Under the pieces are notes generated by a model. That model saw only the letters and a list, made by a program, of their open reading frames with translations, was not told the origin of the DNA and did no database searches. The position numbers and the translations under genes were made by a program. A stretch of DNA of 64,000 nt. Origin: Chryseobacterium ureilyticum. Its GTDB lineage: Bacteria > Bacteroidota > Bacteroidia > Flavobacteriales > Weeksellaceae. The stretch covers positions 434,001 to 498,000 of the forward strand of contig NZ_FTOL01000002.1 of assembly GCF_900156735.1 (NCBI RefSeq), in the 5' to 3' direction. This document shows positions 49,066 to 57,138 of this stretch, in pieces (positions within the stretch are counted from its first letter, which is position 1; each line of letters starts with the position of its first letter).

Positions 49066-50820
49066 CTAAATTTTGGTTTTTACAAAATTCATCTGCTCCT
49101 GAATTTTGAATAAGTATTCATCTCTGTCTTCTAAAGTCCAATAATTAAGGTGTTTTGGATAATCTGAATAGTACTTTAAGAAAGAGTTTTTTGTTGCGTT
49201 TGGTATGTAAAGACCGTTTAGCTCAAAATCAATTATTGACTTTCTTTTCACCCCAAATGCACTATTTCCTAATGAAGAATTTTTTTTCGTATCCAATAAT
49301 GCCATATTAGAAATATGATGTTCTCCAATCAATTTTTCAAATGGTATCTTTGATTTTTTACTGATACTTTCCATATTGTTCTCTTTGTAATCAAGATTTT
49401 CTAAAACTTCTCTGGATAAATCTTCAAATTGTAGTTTAAGGTTTTTTGCATTTGTGTCCTTTAATTCTACAATAAGGTTTTCTATTCTATCAGTTAATTC
49501 ATCATCAGAATCTATTGTTTTAAGAACTTTTTTGTGGTCTTCAAGCCATTGTGAATACTCACTTTGTTTTACATCTAAAGCATTTTGTGGATGGATGTGT
49601 TCCAAACTCCATTTAATTTCTTTAACTTTTAATTGCTTGAAAGGAAATCTATTAGTTTTGGAACGGTATACTTCCATTACATTGAAGAATACTAATGTTT
49701 TTTCAACTTGATTGTAAGAATTTTTATAATCTAAATCTTCAATCTTAATATAACAAAAACGTTCTTCTATTTCCTTGAAAAGGTACTTGACAAATAATGT
49801 CTTGTTGGATTCTTGATACTCCTTTATAAGAATTAGTAGATCGGCACCATCCCAAATAAGTAATCCTACTAAATGATAATATTCGTGATTTGAATACCAA
49901 TCTTGAAGGATGGTAAAATATAAGTCAATTTCATTCCAATTCGACTCAATAAAATCATATTCTTTAGACTCTCTAGATTTAACATAAAGCGGATAGTAAT
50001 ATCTAAAGACATCAAACTCTTCTTTTATCGCTATATTTTTATTTCGTACAATTAGTTGAAAGATATAATCTATTCTGGTTGCTAATTTGTTTTCAGATTT
50101 AGTAATAAAATTCCAAAAATCATCGTTTTGTAAGGCATTTTCTATTTGATTCCATTTGTTAGAAATATCTAATTGATGCGTATATATATCTTTTGATTGA
50201 TTTTCAAAATTCGCTTTACTCAAAAACAATGCTTTTATTAATTCTGCATTAGTTAAACCTATCTTTCCACTATTCAATCGGGTAAATACTTTTACAAGTT
50301 CTTCTCTGTTGCTTTCTTCGACATCGTACCAAATTACTTCAACTTTTTCCAACAGAGTTTGAAAAATATTCATTTCGATATTAGAATCAATTTTTGTTTC
50401 TTTCTTAATGTTCAGCCAAGAATCAATTACTTTGTAAGCATTTGATATGTGTGAGAAATCGGGATTGGAGTAATCAAAAATTCCTGTGTCTAATTTTTTG
50501 AAAAAATCTACACAATTTTGCCTTACTTCAAAATCTAATTGGAATTTTTCATCAATAAATCGTTTGAATCGAGTCAACAATATGTATATGGTTGTTAATC
50601 TCTGCTGTCCATCAATTATTTCATACTTGTTTTCTTCAATCTTACTTACTACAATAGGTTGCAAGCAATAGGACTCTTGTTTAGTCACATACACTTCATA
50701 GATATCATCTAAAAGTTCTTCAACTTGTTTTTTATCCCAACGATAGCCTCGCTGATAGGAAGGGATAAAATAAATATTATCCGAGAAATTTATCTCTTTA
50801 ATTTTTTTAGGTTCTATCAT
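49066..50820 (-). CDS. DUF262 + HNH (DUF1524-like) protein, GmrSD-related
   Basis: A 584-residue protein. IPSYQRGYRWDKKQVEELLDDI and IIDGQQRLTTIYILLTRF are the DUF262 (GmrS-like) motifs. Near residue 400 the segment KWSLEHIHPQNA is the GmrD/DUF1524 His-x-x-Pro nuclease motif. GmrSD proteins are type IV enzymes that cut modified DNA. It is flanked closely (6 bases each side) by the exonuclease and by a second DUF262 gene. Confidence 0.85.
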   Translation of the reverse strand: MIEPKKIKEINFSDNIYFIPSYQRGYRWDKKQVEELLDDIYEVYVTKQESYCLQPIVVSKIEENKYEIIDGQQRLTTIYILLTRFKRFIDEKFQLDFEVRQNCVDFFKKLDTGIFDYSNPDFSHISNAYKVIDSWLNIKKETKIDSNIEMNIFQTLLEKVEVIWYDVEESNREELVKVFTRLNSGKIGLTNAELIKALFLSKANFENQSKDIYTHQLDISNKWNQIENALQNDDFWNFITKSENKLATRIDYIFQLIVRNKNIAIKEEFDVFRYYYPLYVKSRESKEYDFIESNWNEIDLYFTILQDWYSNHEYYHLVGLLIWDGADLLILIKEYQESNKTLFVKYLFKEIEERFCYIKIEDLDYKNSYNQVEKTLVFFNVMEVYRSKTNRFPFKQLKVKEIKWSLEHIHPQNALDVKQSEYSQWLEDHKKVLKTIDSDDELTDRIENLIVELKDTNAKNLKLQFEDLSREVLENLDYKENNMESISKKSKIPFEKLIGEHHISNMALLDTKKNSSLGNSAFGVKRKSIIDFELNGLYIPNATKNSFLKYYSDYPKHLNYWTLEDRDEYLFKIQEQMNFVKTKI

Positions 50821-50826
50821 ATTTTA

Positions 50827-51309
50827 TTATAAACTATTACTTTGCAAATGTATCAAAAACAATTCAGCACAGGCTTTAGCATCACTTAAAGCATCATGAT
50901 GATTTAATGAAATTTTATACTGATTACACAATGACGCTAAATTTTGTCTAAAAAGACGATACGTGCAATGTTTTTCATATTTGGGGTTTTCCATGCCATA
51001 ATATTCCAATGTTTTTTCTAAAACTGGAAAATCAAAGGACAAACCATTGTGAGCTACAACGGCTTGTCCTTTGATATAAGGTTCTAATTTATGCCAGACT
51101 TTGTCAAATGTGAGGGCTTCTTTTGTCATATCTGGAGTAATGCCATGAATATCTATAAATCGATCCCAGTAATAATTATTAGGAGGTTGTATTAATAAAT
51201 TGATTTCATCCGTGACAATACCATTATTGACACGAACAAGCCCAACCTGGCAAATACTCCAACGATAACCTTGTGCAGTTTCAAAGTCTATTGCTGTAAA
51301 ACACTCCAT
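50827..51309 (-). CDS. DEDDh 3'-5' exonuclease
   Basis: A 160-residue DnaQ-like exonuclease: FTAIDFETA (Exo I), VAHNGLSFDFPVL (Exo II) and HHDALSDAKACAE (Exo III with its His). Short, single-domain, like defence-associated exonucleases. Its ATG lies directly after the stop codon of the Cys/His-repeat gene, so coupling is tight. Confidence 0.88.
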   Translation of the reverse strand: MECFTAIDFETAQGYRWSICQVGLVRVNNGIVTDEINLLIQPPNNYYWDRFIDIHGITPDMTKEALTFDKVWHKLEPYIKGQAVVAHNGLSFDFPVLEKTLEYYGMENPKYEKHCTYRLFRQNLASLCNQYKISLNHHDALSDAKACAELFLIHLQSNSL

Positions 51310-51561
51310 TTATAAAGCAGGTGCGTGTTTCCCCTTACCAACACCATTTGGATGTCTATTACAGGTACCACTTGTTAGGCTTGAAAGAGAAGAATACTTT
51401 GTTCCACAATACTTACAGACATACTGCGATTTCTCGCTTCCCTCATATAGTTTATGTTTCCCCTTACCAGCACCATTAGGATGTCGATTACACGTGCCAC
51501 TTGTTAGACTTGATACGCTGGAATACTTTGTTCCGCAATACTCACAATAATAATTTGCCAT
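51310..51561 (-). CDS. Small Cys/His tandem-repeat protein
   Basis: An 83-residue protein made of two almost identical 43-residue units: Y-C-x-Y-C-G-T-K-Y-S-S then T-S-G-T-C-N-R-H-P-N-G and GKGKH. The spacing is C-x2-C-x14-C-x2-H, a zinc-finger-like unit with a basic tail. Probably binds nucleic acid or a partner through zinc. First gene of a four-gene operon (this, exonuclease, two DUF262 genes). Confidence 0.75.
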   Translation of the reverse strand: MANYYCEYCGTKYSSVSSLTSGTCNRHPNGAGKGKHKLYEGSEKSQYVCKYCGTKYSSLSSLTSGTCNRHPNGVGKGKHAPAL

Positions 51562-51696
51562 AATCTATAATATTTTATATTATGCCTACTCTCAAAGTTT
51601 TCAGCTTTCCTTATTTTACATAGCAAAAATACTTAAAGACTAAGTCAATCCGTGTCACACTCTAAATTAAAAAAAATAGCACTAAGAATCTGTATA

Positions 51697-52962
51697 TTAT
51701 CTTCTATGTTTTGGATGTTTTTTCTTCTTCATCCGATTAGCAAACTGCTCTTCTTCGTAATCCTCGCCTTGTGCATCGGATAACAGGCTAAACAATCCCA
51801 AATCGGTATTAGGCGAATGTTCCTGTGAGAGAAACTCAAAAAGGTCTTTTGTCGGTAGATTGTCTATTTCATTTGCTTTAGAAACAGGGTTATCTTGTAT
51901 CTTCAATTCGGGTTTATTGTCATTGTTCCACCAATCGTTAAACATATTTGCCGATAAGTTTCTGTCTAATTGTGAGCCGTTCCAAACGGTTCGAACTTCG
52001 TGATCAATAAAGGTCATACCGTAAATTCGTCCTTCACTATTACGCCTTACAACTGTATTAATACCCTGCTCGGTCAACTGCTTTTTAAAATCTGTTTCGT
52101 TGCTTGTGGTATGTATGGCAAGCTCCACCGTGTTTTTTAGAACAGACCTTGCAGGATTCGCTTTCATTTTCTCTTTGGACTGTTCAAAGTGTTTTTGGAG
52201 TTGTGCCACGCCTGCGTCTTTTCCGAATAAAGATGCTTTGAACGGATTACTTACTTTGTTCCCATTTTCGTCCAATGCCACATAAACCAATCCGTTTACG
52301 GTTTCACCGTTCCGTTCGCCTTTGACTTCTTCCGCTGTGATGTTGAACAGAGACAATAAAGCATTGTAACTGCCCATAGTTGAAAAGCTGTAATATTTTG
52401 GCAGATGCCGTACTACCGAAGCAATCTGACTTTTGATGTCGCCTTTGTGGCAATCCACAGGTTTTAAAACTTTGTTGGCTTGTTTCTGCTCCTGTTGGGT
52501 GGCTTTTTGCAGATTGTATTTCGTTTCCAAATCCCTACAGATTGCCATTGAGCGTTTGTGGTCGTAATCATCGGGTATTTTCTTTCCGTCAATACCTACA
52601 CAAGTTGAAACAATGTGTATATGCGTTCTGTCAATATCCGTATGCTTGAAAACTATGTAAGGTTGATTGCCGTATCCCATACGTTCCATATACTCCTGTG
52701 CCATCGCCGTAAACTGTTCATCGCTGACTTTATCCGCAGGATCTGGGTTCAGTGATATATGCCGTACCGTCTTTTCAGTTTTAATATTTGCAGACAAATA
52801 TGGCTCAAAGCACTTATTAAAATAGGCTAAGGAATACCTGCCGTCCACCGTATCGGGTATCTTGTTCAGTAATAAAACCGCTCCGTTTTCATTGTCCACT
52901 TTCTGCTGATTATATAAAATTGCACCATACATATTGCTTCCTTTTCCAATTTTTGCAATCAT
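51697..52962 (-). CDS. MobB-type relaxase
   Basis: A 421-residue relaxase/mobilization nuclease. N-terminal MIAKIGKGSNMYGAILYNQQKV and the HxH metal motif in HTDIDRTHIHIVSTCVG are typical. It nicks oriT and pilots the strand. The C-terminal part is Lys-rich and charged. It starts 4 bases after MobA, in operon. The Bacteroidetes mobC coupling gene that usually follows is missing; the defence cargo lies there instead. Confidence 0.9.
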   Translation of the reverse strand: MIAKIGKGSNMYGAILYNQQKVDNENGAVLLLNKIPDTVDGRYSLAYFNKCFEPYLSANIKTEKTVRHISLNPDPADKVSDEQFTAMAQEYMERMGYGNQPYIVFKHTDIDRTHIHIVSTCVGIDGKKIPDDYDHKRSMAICRDLETKYNLQKATQQEQKQANKVLKPVDCHKGDIKSQIASVVRHLPKYYSFSTMGSYNALLSLFNITAEEVKGERNGETVNGLVYVALDENGNKVSNPFKASLFGKDAGVAQLQKHFEQSKEKMKANPARSVLKNTVELAIHTTSNETDFKKQLTEQGINTVVRRNSEGRIYGMTFIDHEVRTVWNGSQLDRNLSANMFNDWWNNDNKPELKIQDNPVSKANEIDNLPTKDLFEFLSQEHSPNTDLGLFSLLSDAQGEDYEEEQFANRMKKKKHPKHRR

Positions 52963-52966
52963 ATTT

Positions 52967-53410
52967 TTATTCTTTATTTAGATATTTCTTTTCAAATTCT
53001 TCGGTAAGAATTAAAACCTTTTGCAATAATTCTTTCATTTCTTTGGTCTCCTTTTCCAATTTAAAGAGGTATGCAGATGCTTTTTTATCTGAAAAGTTGG
53101 CGTTCAAAAGCTTTACAATTTGATTGTAATTCGTTGCTATTCCTCGAAACTGACCGAAAAACTTGGTCAAACCTGCGTGGTATTCTATCGCATCCATATC
53201 AATTTTTACGGTCTTTACCGTCTTCTGAAAGATGCTAGCCGTAATGAAATGAGCCGTTACTTTCATTCCCGACTGGTCAAAAAGTGCAAGAAACTTGGCA
53301 CTGTCCTCATCATTCAGATTAAAGGAATACCGATGAACCGCAGGGTCAATCTTCGGTTTTCGCCCTGTCTTTTTAATCTGATTTCTATTTTTCTCTTCCA
53401 TAATATCCAT
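52967..53410 (-). CDS. MobA-type relaxosome protein
   Basis: A 147-residue basic protein: GRKPKIDPAVHRYSFNLNDEDSAKFLALFDQSG opens a ribbon-helix-helix-like domain and a coiled-coil tail follows (LEKETKEMKELLQKVLILTEEFEKK). Such proteins bind oriT beside the relaxase. It could start at MEEKN (53401). The hairpin cluster lies immediately upstream. Confidence 0.85.
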   Translation of the reverse strand: MDIMEEKNRNQIKKTGRKPKIDPAVHRYSFNLNDEDSAKFLALFDQSGMKVTAHFITASIFQKTVKTVKIDMDAIEYHAGLTKFFGQFRGIATNYNQIVKLLNANFSDKKASAYLFKLEKETKEMKELLQKVLILTEEFEKKYLNKE

Positions 53411-53462
53411 TTTTAATTTTTAATAAACGTGCGACTTCGGAGCCGTTTCCAGCCCCCTGCAA

Positions 53463-53560
53463 GGGCAAGTGCTTTTGAGGTGCCGAAATTCATTTCGAGT
53501 ACCTCAAAAGATAACTTGCTCTGAACAGGAGTTCAGAAAAATCCGTTTTGCAAACGGATT
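53463..53560. other. oriT-like hairpin cluster
   Basis: Three hairpins in a row ahead of mobA. (1) 53463-53521: GGGCAAGT/ACTTGCTC outer arms, CTTTTGAGGT/ACCTCAAAAG and CGAAA/TTTCG inner arms. (2) 53521-53536: CTGAAC-agga-GTTCAG. (3) 53540-53560: AATCCGTTT-tgc-AAACGGATT. A fourth inverted repeat GCTGATTGG/CCAATCAGC lies at 53722-53759. The 500-base gap between mobA and DUF3408 has no gene and is the natural place for an oriT. Nick site not identified. Confidence 0.6.
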
Positions 53561-53930
53561 GTAGTTAGCAGGGAAAACCCATAGCTTCCATTACAAATTT
53601 CGGTAAGACTATTTGAATAACAGATATTTACAATCACGACAATGAACGCCAAATGCTACCTTTGAGTGCCACATCAACATAGACTGGAATTGCTTTCGCT
53701 TCCTTTGTATATGGTTAGCTGGCTGATTGGTTATAACCTTAACTATGTAGCCAATCAGCATAAATCCCGACAGCAAATCTGCGTGATTGAATGCAGACGA
53801 ATTACAGATTTTTGAGTTAATGAATTAACCAATTAAGGGTATGCAGGTGCTTAGGTAGTTACATAAATACAACAGTATATACAGCTGATTGCTTAGTTAA
53901 CCAAACAGCTAATTGGATATAATATTAAAA

Positions 53931-54434
53931 ATGAGAGATATGATACACGAAGAAAACAAAAATCAGCAACCCGAAAAAGAGGATTTCTCTATTGAAAATT
54001 TCATAACTGATGAAAATAAACAATCTTTCACGGAACAACAGGCAGTAACACATCGGGAAGATTTTGTCAAACCCAAAGTAGATGAGGAAGCTATTATGCG
54101 TGTAATGGCAGGCGAAGAACCTTCGGAAACTGAAACGGAAAACACAAAAACACCTGAGAGTAATACAAAAAGGATGACTTACAAGCCAAAGAAGCTGACC
54201 AAAGAGGACTACTGCGGACGGTTCTTCAAAATTCCCACGACAACGGCAAGCAGGGGGAAATCAGTGTATGTACGGCAGGAACACCACGAAACATTTAACA
54301 GGCTTACAAATATTATGGGCATCGACAAACTGACGATTTATGCGTATCTGGACAACATTATCGAATACCACTTTCAGGAGTTCGGGGAATTGATTAGGGA
54401 AATCTATGACGAGAAACACAAACCGTTGTTTTGA
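53931..54434 (+). CDS. DUF3408 domain-containing mobilization protein
   Basis: About 167 residues from MRDMIHEENK (an upstream start at 53913 adds six). Acidic N-terminal half, then the DUF3408 region YCGRFFKIPTTTASRGKSVYVRQEHHETFNRLTNIMG. The family is common in Bacteroidetes conjugative elements (TraB-like). It is divergent from mobA across the oriT-like region. Confidence 0.75.
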   Translation: MRDMIHEENKNQQPEKEDFSIENFITDENKQSFTEQQAVTHREDFVKPKVDEEAIMRVMAGEEPSETETENTKTPESNTKRMTYKPKKLTKEDYCGRFFKIPTTTASRGKSVYVRQEHHETFNRLTNIMGIDKLTIYAYLDNIIEYHFQEFGELIREIYDEKHKPLF

Positions 54435-54571
54435 TAACTATACGTGGTGGGTGGTACGTTTCTACCTCTTAAAATTATTTTCCAAAAGAAAAAAACAGAA
54501 AAAAAAGAAAGCCATTTTAACAAGGGGGAAAGGCGGAAAAACCAAAAGGAAACGGAATAAGTCCCGAAGGG

Positions 54572-54620
54572 TGGCAGGGCACACAACAAACTCGGCGAAG
54601 CCACCATATTTGCCCTGCCA
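54572..54620. repeat. 10-bp inverted repeat
   Basis: TGGCAGGGCA (54572-54581) and TGCCCTGCCA (54611-54620), perfect. It lies in the gene-poor stretch behind DUF3408. Role unknown; an alternative oriT or recombination site is possible. Confidence 0.5.
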
Positions 54621-54719
54621 TTATGCCGTAGTCTTTTGGTTGGGTGGTGCGGTGGCTGTCCACCTTATCTTTGCTCCCTTTTTTATTCTTTTTTTAATCA
54701 ATTCCAATCAAAGAAAGGG

Positions 54720-54779
54720 TACAAAAAACACGTAAGGGCTAAGGATAGGGTGTTTTTTGTATGCTTTCCTTTATCCTTA
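54720..54779 (+). other. Potential H-type pseudoknot
   Basis: Stem A: TACAAAAAACAC (54720-54731) with GTGTTTTTTGTA (54750-54761). Stem B: TAAGGATA (54740-54747, in the loop of A) with TATCCTTA (54772-54779). The two interleave, as in an H-type pseudoknot. It lies upstream of the 54943 gene. The region 54435-54942 otherwise holds no gene I can support. Confidence 0.45.
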
Positions 54780-54942
54780 CAAAACTCTTTAAATGTGTGA
54801 GGGCTTTGCGAGGAAAATTTAAAGTGTTTTGAGGATTACTTTCTATTCATGTTGTGCCAACATAAGCTAAATACTGCCACATAATGCCAAATGAAAACAA
54901 TACATTCCCTTGTGTTCTATATTGGGTGCAAATTTTGAACCT

Positions 54943-55308
54943 ATGGCACAAAAAGTAATACCTGACAAAGAGCAGAAAGAGAAAGAACATAGTCCTTTGA
55001 TACAGGTTGATAAGCAGAGCGACCCGATTTCCAATTTCATCGCTAATTTAAAACGTCAGTTCAGGGAAGCAAAAGGCTTAATAGATTGGAACAAACTATT
55101 CGGGGGAAAACGTACTGAACAACAAAAGCAGACTTCCGAACCTGAAAGCATAATAGGTGCGACAAAAACGCTTATCCGTTCGGACTTCAAAAATGAAGAA
55201 AAAAATCAGGCTATACAGACCAATAAAAAGCCTGCTTTAAAAAAGGAAAATACAATCATAACGCAACAGTCTCGTCCTAAAAGTAATAAACCAAAGTTAG
55301 GATTATAG
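54943..55308 (+). CDS. Element protein of unknown function
   Basis: About 121 residues from MAQKVIPDKEQKEKEH (a TTG start at 54910 adds eleven). Highly charged, no membrane segment or motif; FIANLKRQFREAKGLIDWNKLFGG is the only structured-looking part. Found between DUF3408 and the HTH pair, so probably an element maintenance or mobilization gene. Confidence 0.5.
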   Translation: MAQKVIPDKEQKEKEHSPLIQVDKQSDPISNFIANLKRQFREAKGLIDWNKLFGGKRTEQQKQTSEPESIIGATKTLIRSDFKNEEKNQAIQTNKKPALKKENTIITQQSRPKSNKPKLGL

Positions 55309-55312
55309 CCTA

Positions 55313-55338
55313 GTATTTGGCAACTGTACGCCAAATAC
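55313..55338. promoter_or_regulatory. Inverted repeat ahead of the HTH pair
   Basis: GTATTTGGC-aactgtac-GCCAAATAC, 9-bp perfect arms, 22 bases before the first HTH gene. Candidate operator or Xis-binding site. Confidence 0.5.
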
Positions 55339-55360
55339 CGCCATCGGATGCAACATTAAA

Positions 55361-55705
55361 ATGACCTATGTGAATAGCTTTTATTTTAGAGGTTTAAATG
55401 ATGCAGATATGGAAATAACAGTTTTAGACATTCAGATTTTGAAAGCATTGCATAGGGAAGTTAAGGAAGTTTCCAATTTGATAGCGGAAATGACTACACC
55501 CTACAAAGCACTGCAACAGGCAACTAAATGGCTCGACCAACAGGAAGCCTGCCAATTGCTCAACATCAGCAAAAGAACGTTGCAGACGTATAGGGCAAAA
55601 GGCATTCTTGGAGCAACGCAAATTAATCGGAAAACGTATTTCAGATTATCCGAAGTGGAGTTAATTATGCAGGGAGAGCGACCATTAAAAAAGCAAAAGA
55701 AATGA
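55361..55705 (+). CDS. HTH (excisionase-like) protein 1
   Basis: A 114-residue protein with the MerR/excisionase-type HTH WLDQQEACQLLNISKRTLQTYRAKGILGATQINRKTYFRLSEV. In Bacteroidetes elements pairs of such proteins control excision and mobilization. Four-base overlap (ATGA) with the next HTH gene. Start may be later (55409). Confidence 0.8.
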   Translation: MTYVNSFYFRGLNDADMEITVLDIQILKALHREVKEVSNLIAEMTTPYKALQQATKWLDQQEACQLLNISKRTLQTYRAKGILGATQINRKTYFRLSEVELIMQGERPLKKQKK

Positions 55706-55983
55706 AACAGATTGGAAATTCAAACGAAGATACGCTTGCCTTGCTCGAAACTGTGGTAGGCATCAAAAATGAACTGTTGTATATCAGAGAATATTTCCAC
55801 CCATTACTAAAAGGGGAAATCTACCTGTCAGGCGAACAGGTTTGCGAGATGTTACATATAAGCAAACGGACATTGCAACAGTACAGAGATGACGGACTGA
55901 TACCTTTTATCAAACTCGAACGGAAAATCCTTTTCCGTGAAAGCGATATTGTAAAAGTATTGGAAGATAACTATCAGCGTTAG
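55702..55983 (+). CDS. HTH (excisionase-like) protein 2
   Basis: A 93-residue paralogue of the gene before it (YLSGEQVCEMLHISKRTLQQYRDDGLIPFIKLERKILFRESDIVKVLED). Translationally coupled through an ATGA overlap. Likely works with the integrase as a recombination directionality factor. A terminator lies about 50 bases downstream. Confidence 0.8.
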   Translation: MKQIGNSNEDTLALLETVVGIKNELLYIREYFHPLLKGEIYLSGEQVCEMLHISKRTLQQYRDDGLIPFIKLERKILFRESDIVKVLEDNYQR

Positions 55984-56032
55984 CCCATTAAATGAATGCT
56001 TTGAAACTGTAACCCGTATCGGTCAATTAAAG

Positions 56033-56065
56033 AAACAGCCCACTGCTTAAAGCGGTGGGCTGTTT
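56033..56065 (+). terminator. Rho-independent terminator
   Basis: AACAGCCCACTGC / GCGGTGGGCTGTT stem (one G-U) with a TTAAA loop, then TTTTA. Ends the HTH pair, convergent with mcrC. Confidence 0.8.
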
Positions 56066-56097
56066 TACATTATATAACTTACTTTATTAATGTTAAA

Positions 56098-57135
56098 TCA
56101 AACGTTTATTATTTCTTTAAGCCTTGTCGATATATTTTTCCAATTTGTGTCAAGATTAACAGTCCGTATCTGAATTTTATGATTGTCATATTTAAAATCT
56201 AAATCATAATCTCTCTCAATAGTTGGGTACAAAAGTATTCCAGTTGCCATTTTAGTTTTTTCACTACCATCTTGCTGATTTAATAAATAACTAAATAGCT
56301 GATATAGGTTAGATGACCTAATTCGCTCTTTGTCGTAATTGACAGTCATTGTCTCTTTATAGTATTTAGCATCAATAATTATCTTTTTTTCTTCATTTTC
56401 CAATGAAATATCAGTTTCCATTTGAGGTAGATACTGATGACTTTCAATATCATCTTCTTGAAACTGCCATTTAATTATTTCTTTTTTAACAGTATTAAAT
56501 TTTCTCTGCTCAATACGATAAAAATTTCTAATAAACGCTTCAAACAACTGATTCATTTTCTTTTCATCCCTTGTAAAGTCAGAAAATTTGTATTTTCCTT
56601 TTTCTTCTGATGGTAATGTACTTTGAAAAATAAGATGACATACATTCATCACAAAACCATAAAAACGATTATTTCTGTTTAACTTGATTTGTTTAAAGTG
56701 ACTTCCTTTGATTTCAATTAAGTCAACTCCGAGTAACATTTTTTGCAATTTTGCTAATTCCATTTTTAGGATAGGGTCAATGCCTTTTGTTCTTGTGAGC
56801 CTATAAATTGTTGAGACCAAAATTTGATTTGTGATTATATTGGCAGAGAAATCATCATAAGTACAAACAGTTTTTTGTTTGAAAAGTAAATTTCCCTTGA
56901 GAGTCTGACTGATTTCAATTTTGCCTTTAATCCCTGAAATTTCTTCTTGGTGGTCAATATAGCTTTTATCGATTCCTCTTTTGAGTAAAAGCTTTGAAGA
57001 TGTAATTAGTACCTTAGCAAATAAATCAAGTAATTCTGTTTTGTCATCTATAGAAACATCAACACGCTCTTTTTCGTCTAACTTATTCCAAGCATAGCAA
57101 AGCAAAAAGTATATATTTTCAATTGGGATTGCCAT
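56098..57135 (-). CDS. mcrC: McrC-type nuclease subunit (type IV restriction)
   Basis: A 345-residue McrC. N-terminal IPIENIYFLLCYAWNKLDEKE is typical; the PD-(D/E)xK core is LPQMETDISLENEEKKIIIDAKYYK near residues 235-260. McrC cuts DNA once McrB has translocated between modified sites. It starts 3 bases after mcrB, in operon. Confidence 0.85.
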   Translation of the reverse strand: MAIPIENIYFLLCYAWNKLDEKERVDVSIDDKTELLDLFAKVLITSSKLLLKRGIDKSYIDHQEEISGIKGKIEISQTLKGNLLFKQKTVCTYDDFSANIITNQILVSTIYRLTRTKGIDPILKMELAKLQKMLLGVDLIEIKGSHFKQIKLNRNNRFYGFVMNVCHLIFQSTLPSEEKGKYKFSDFTRDEKKMNQLFEAFIRNFYRIEQRKFNTVKKEIIKWQFQEDDIESHQYLPQMETDISLENEEKKIIIDAKYYKETMTVNYDKERIRSSNLYQLFSYLLNQQDGSEKTKMATGILLYPTIERDYDLDFKYDNHKIQIRTVNLDTNWKNISTRLKEIINV

Positions 57136-57138
57136 TTT

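Noticed and set aside
54406-54735. 109-codon ORF after DUF3408
   Set aside because: Overlaps DUF3408, begins with a Lys-rich low-complexity run, and crosses a perfect inverted repeat; no start signal. A real small membrane protein is possible but not supported.
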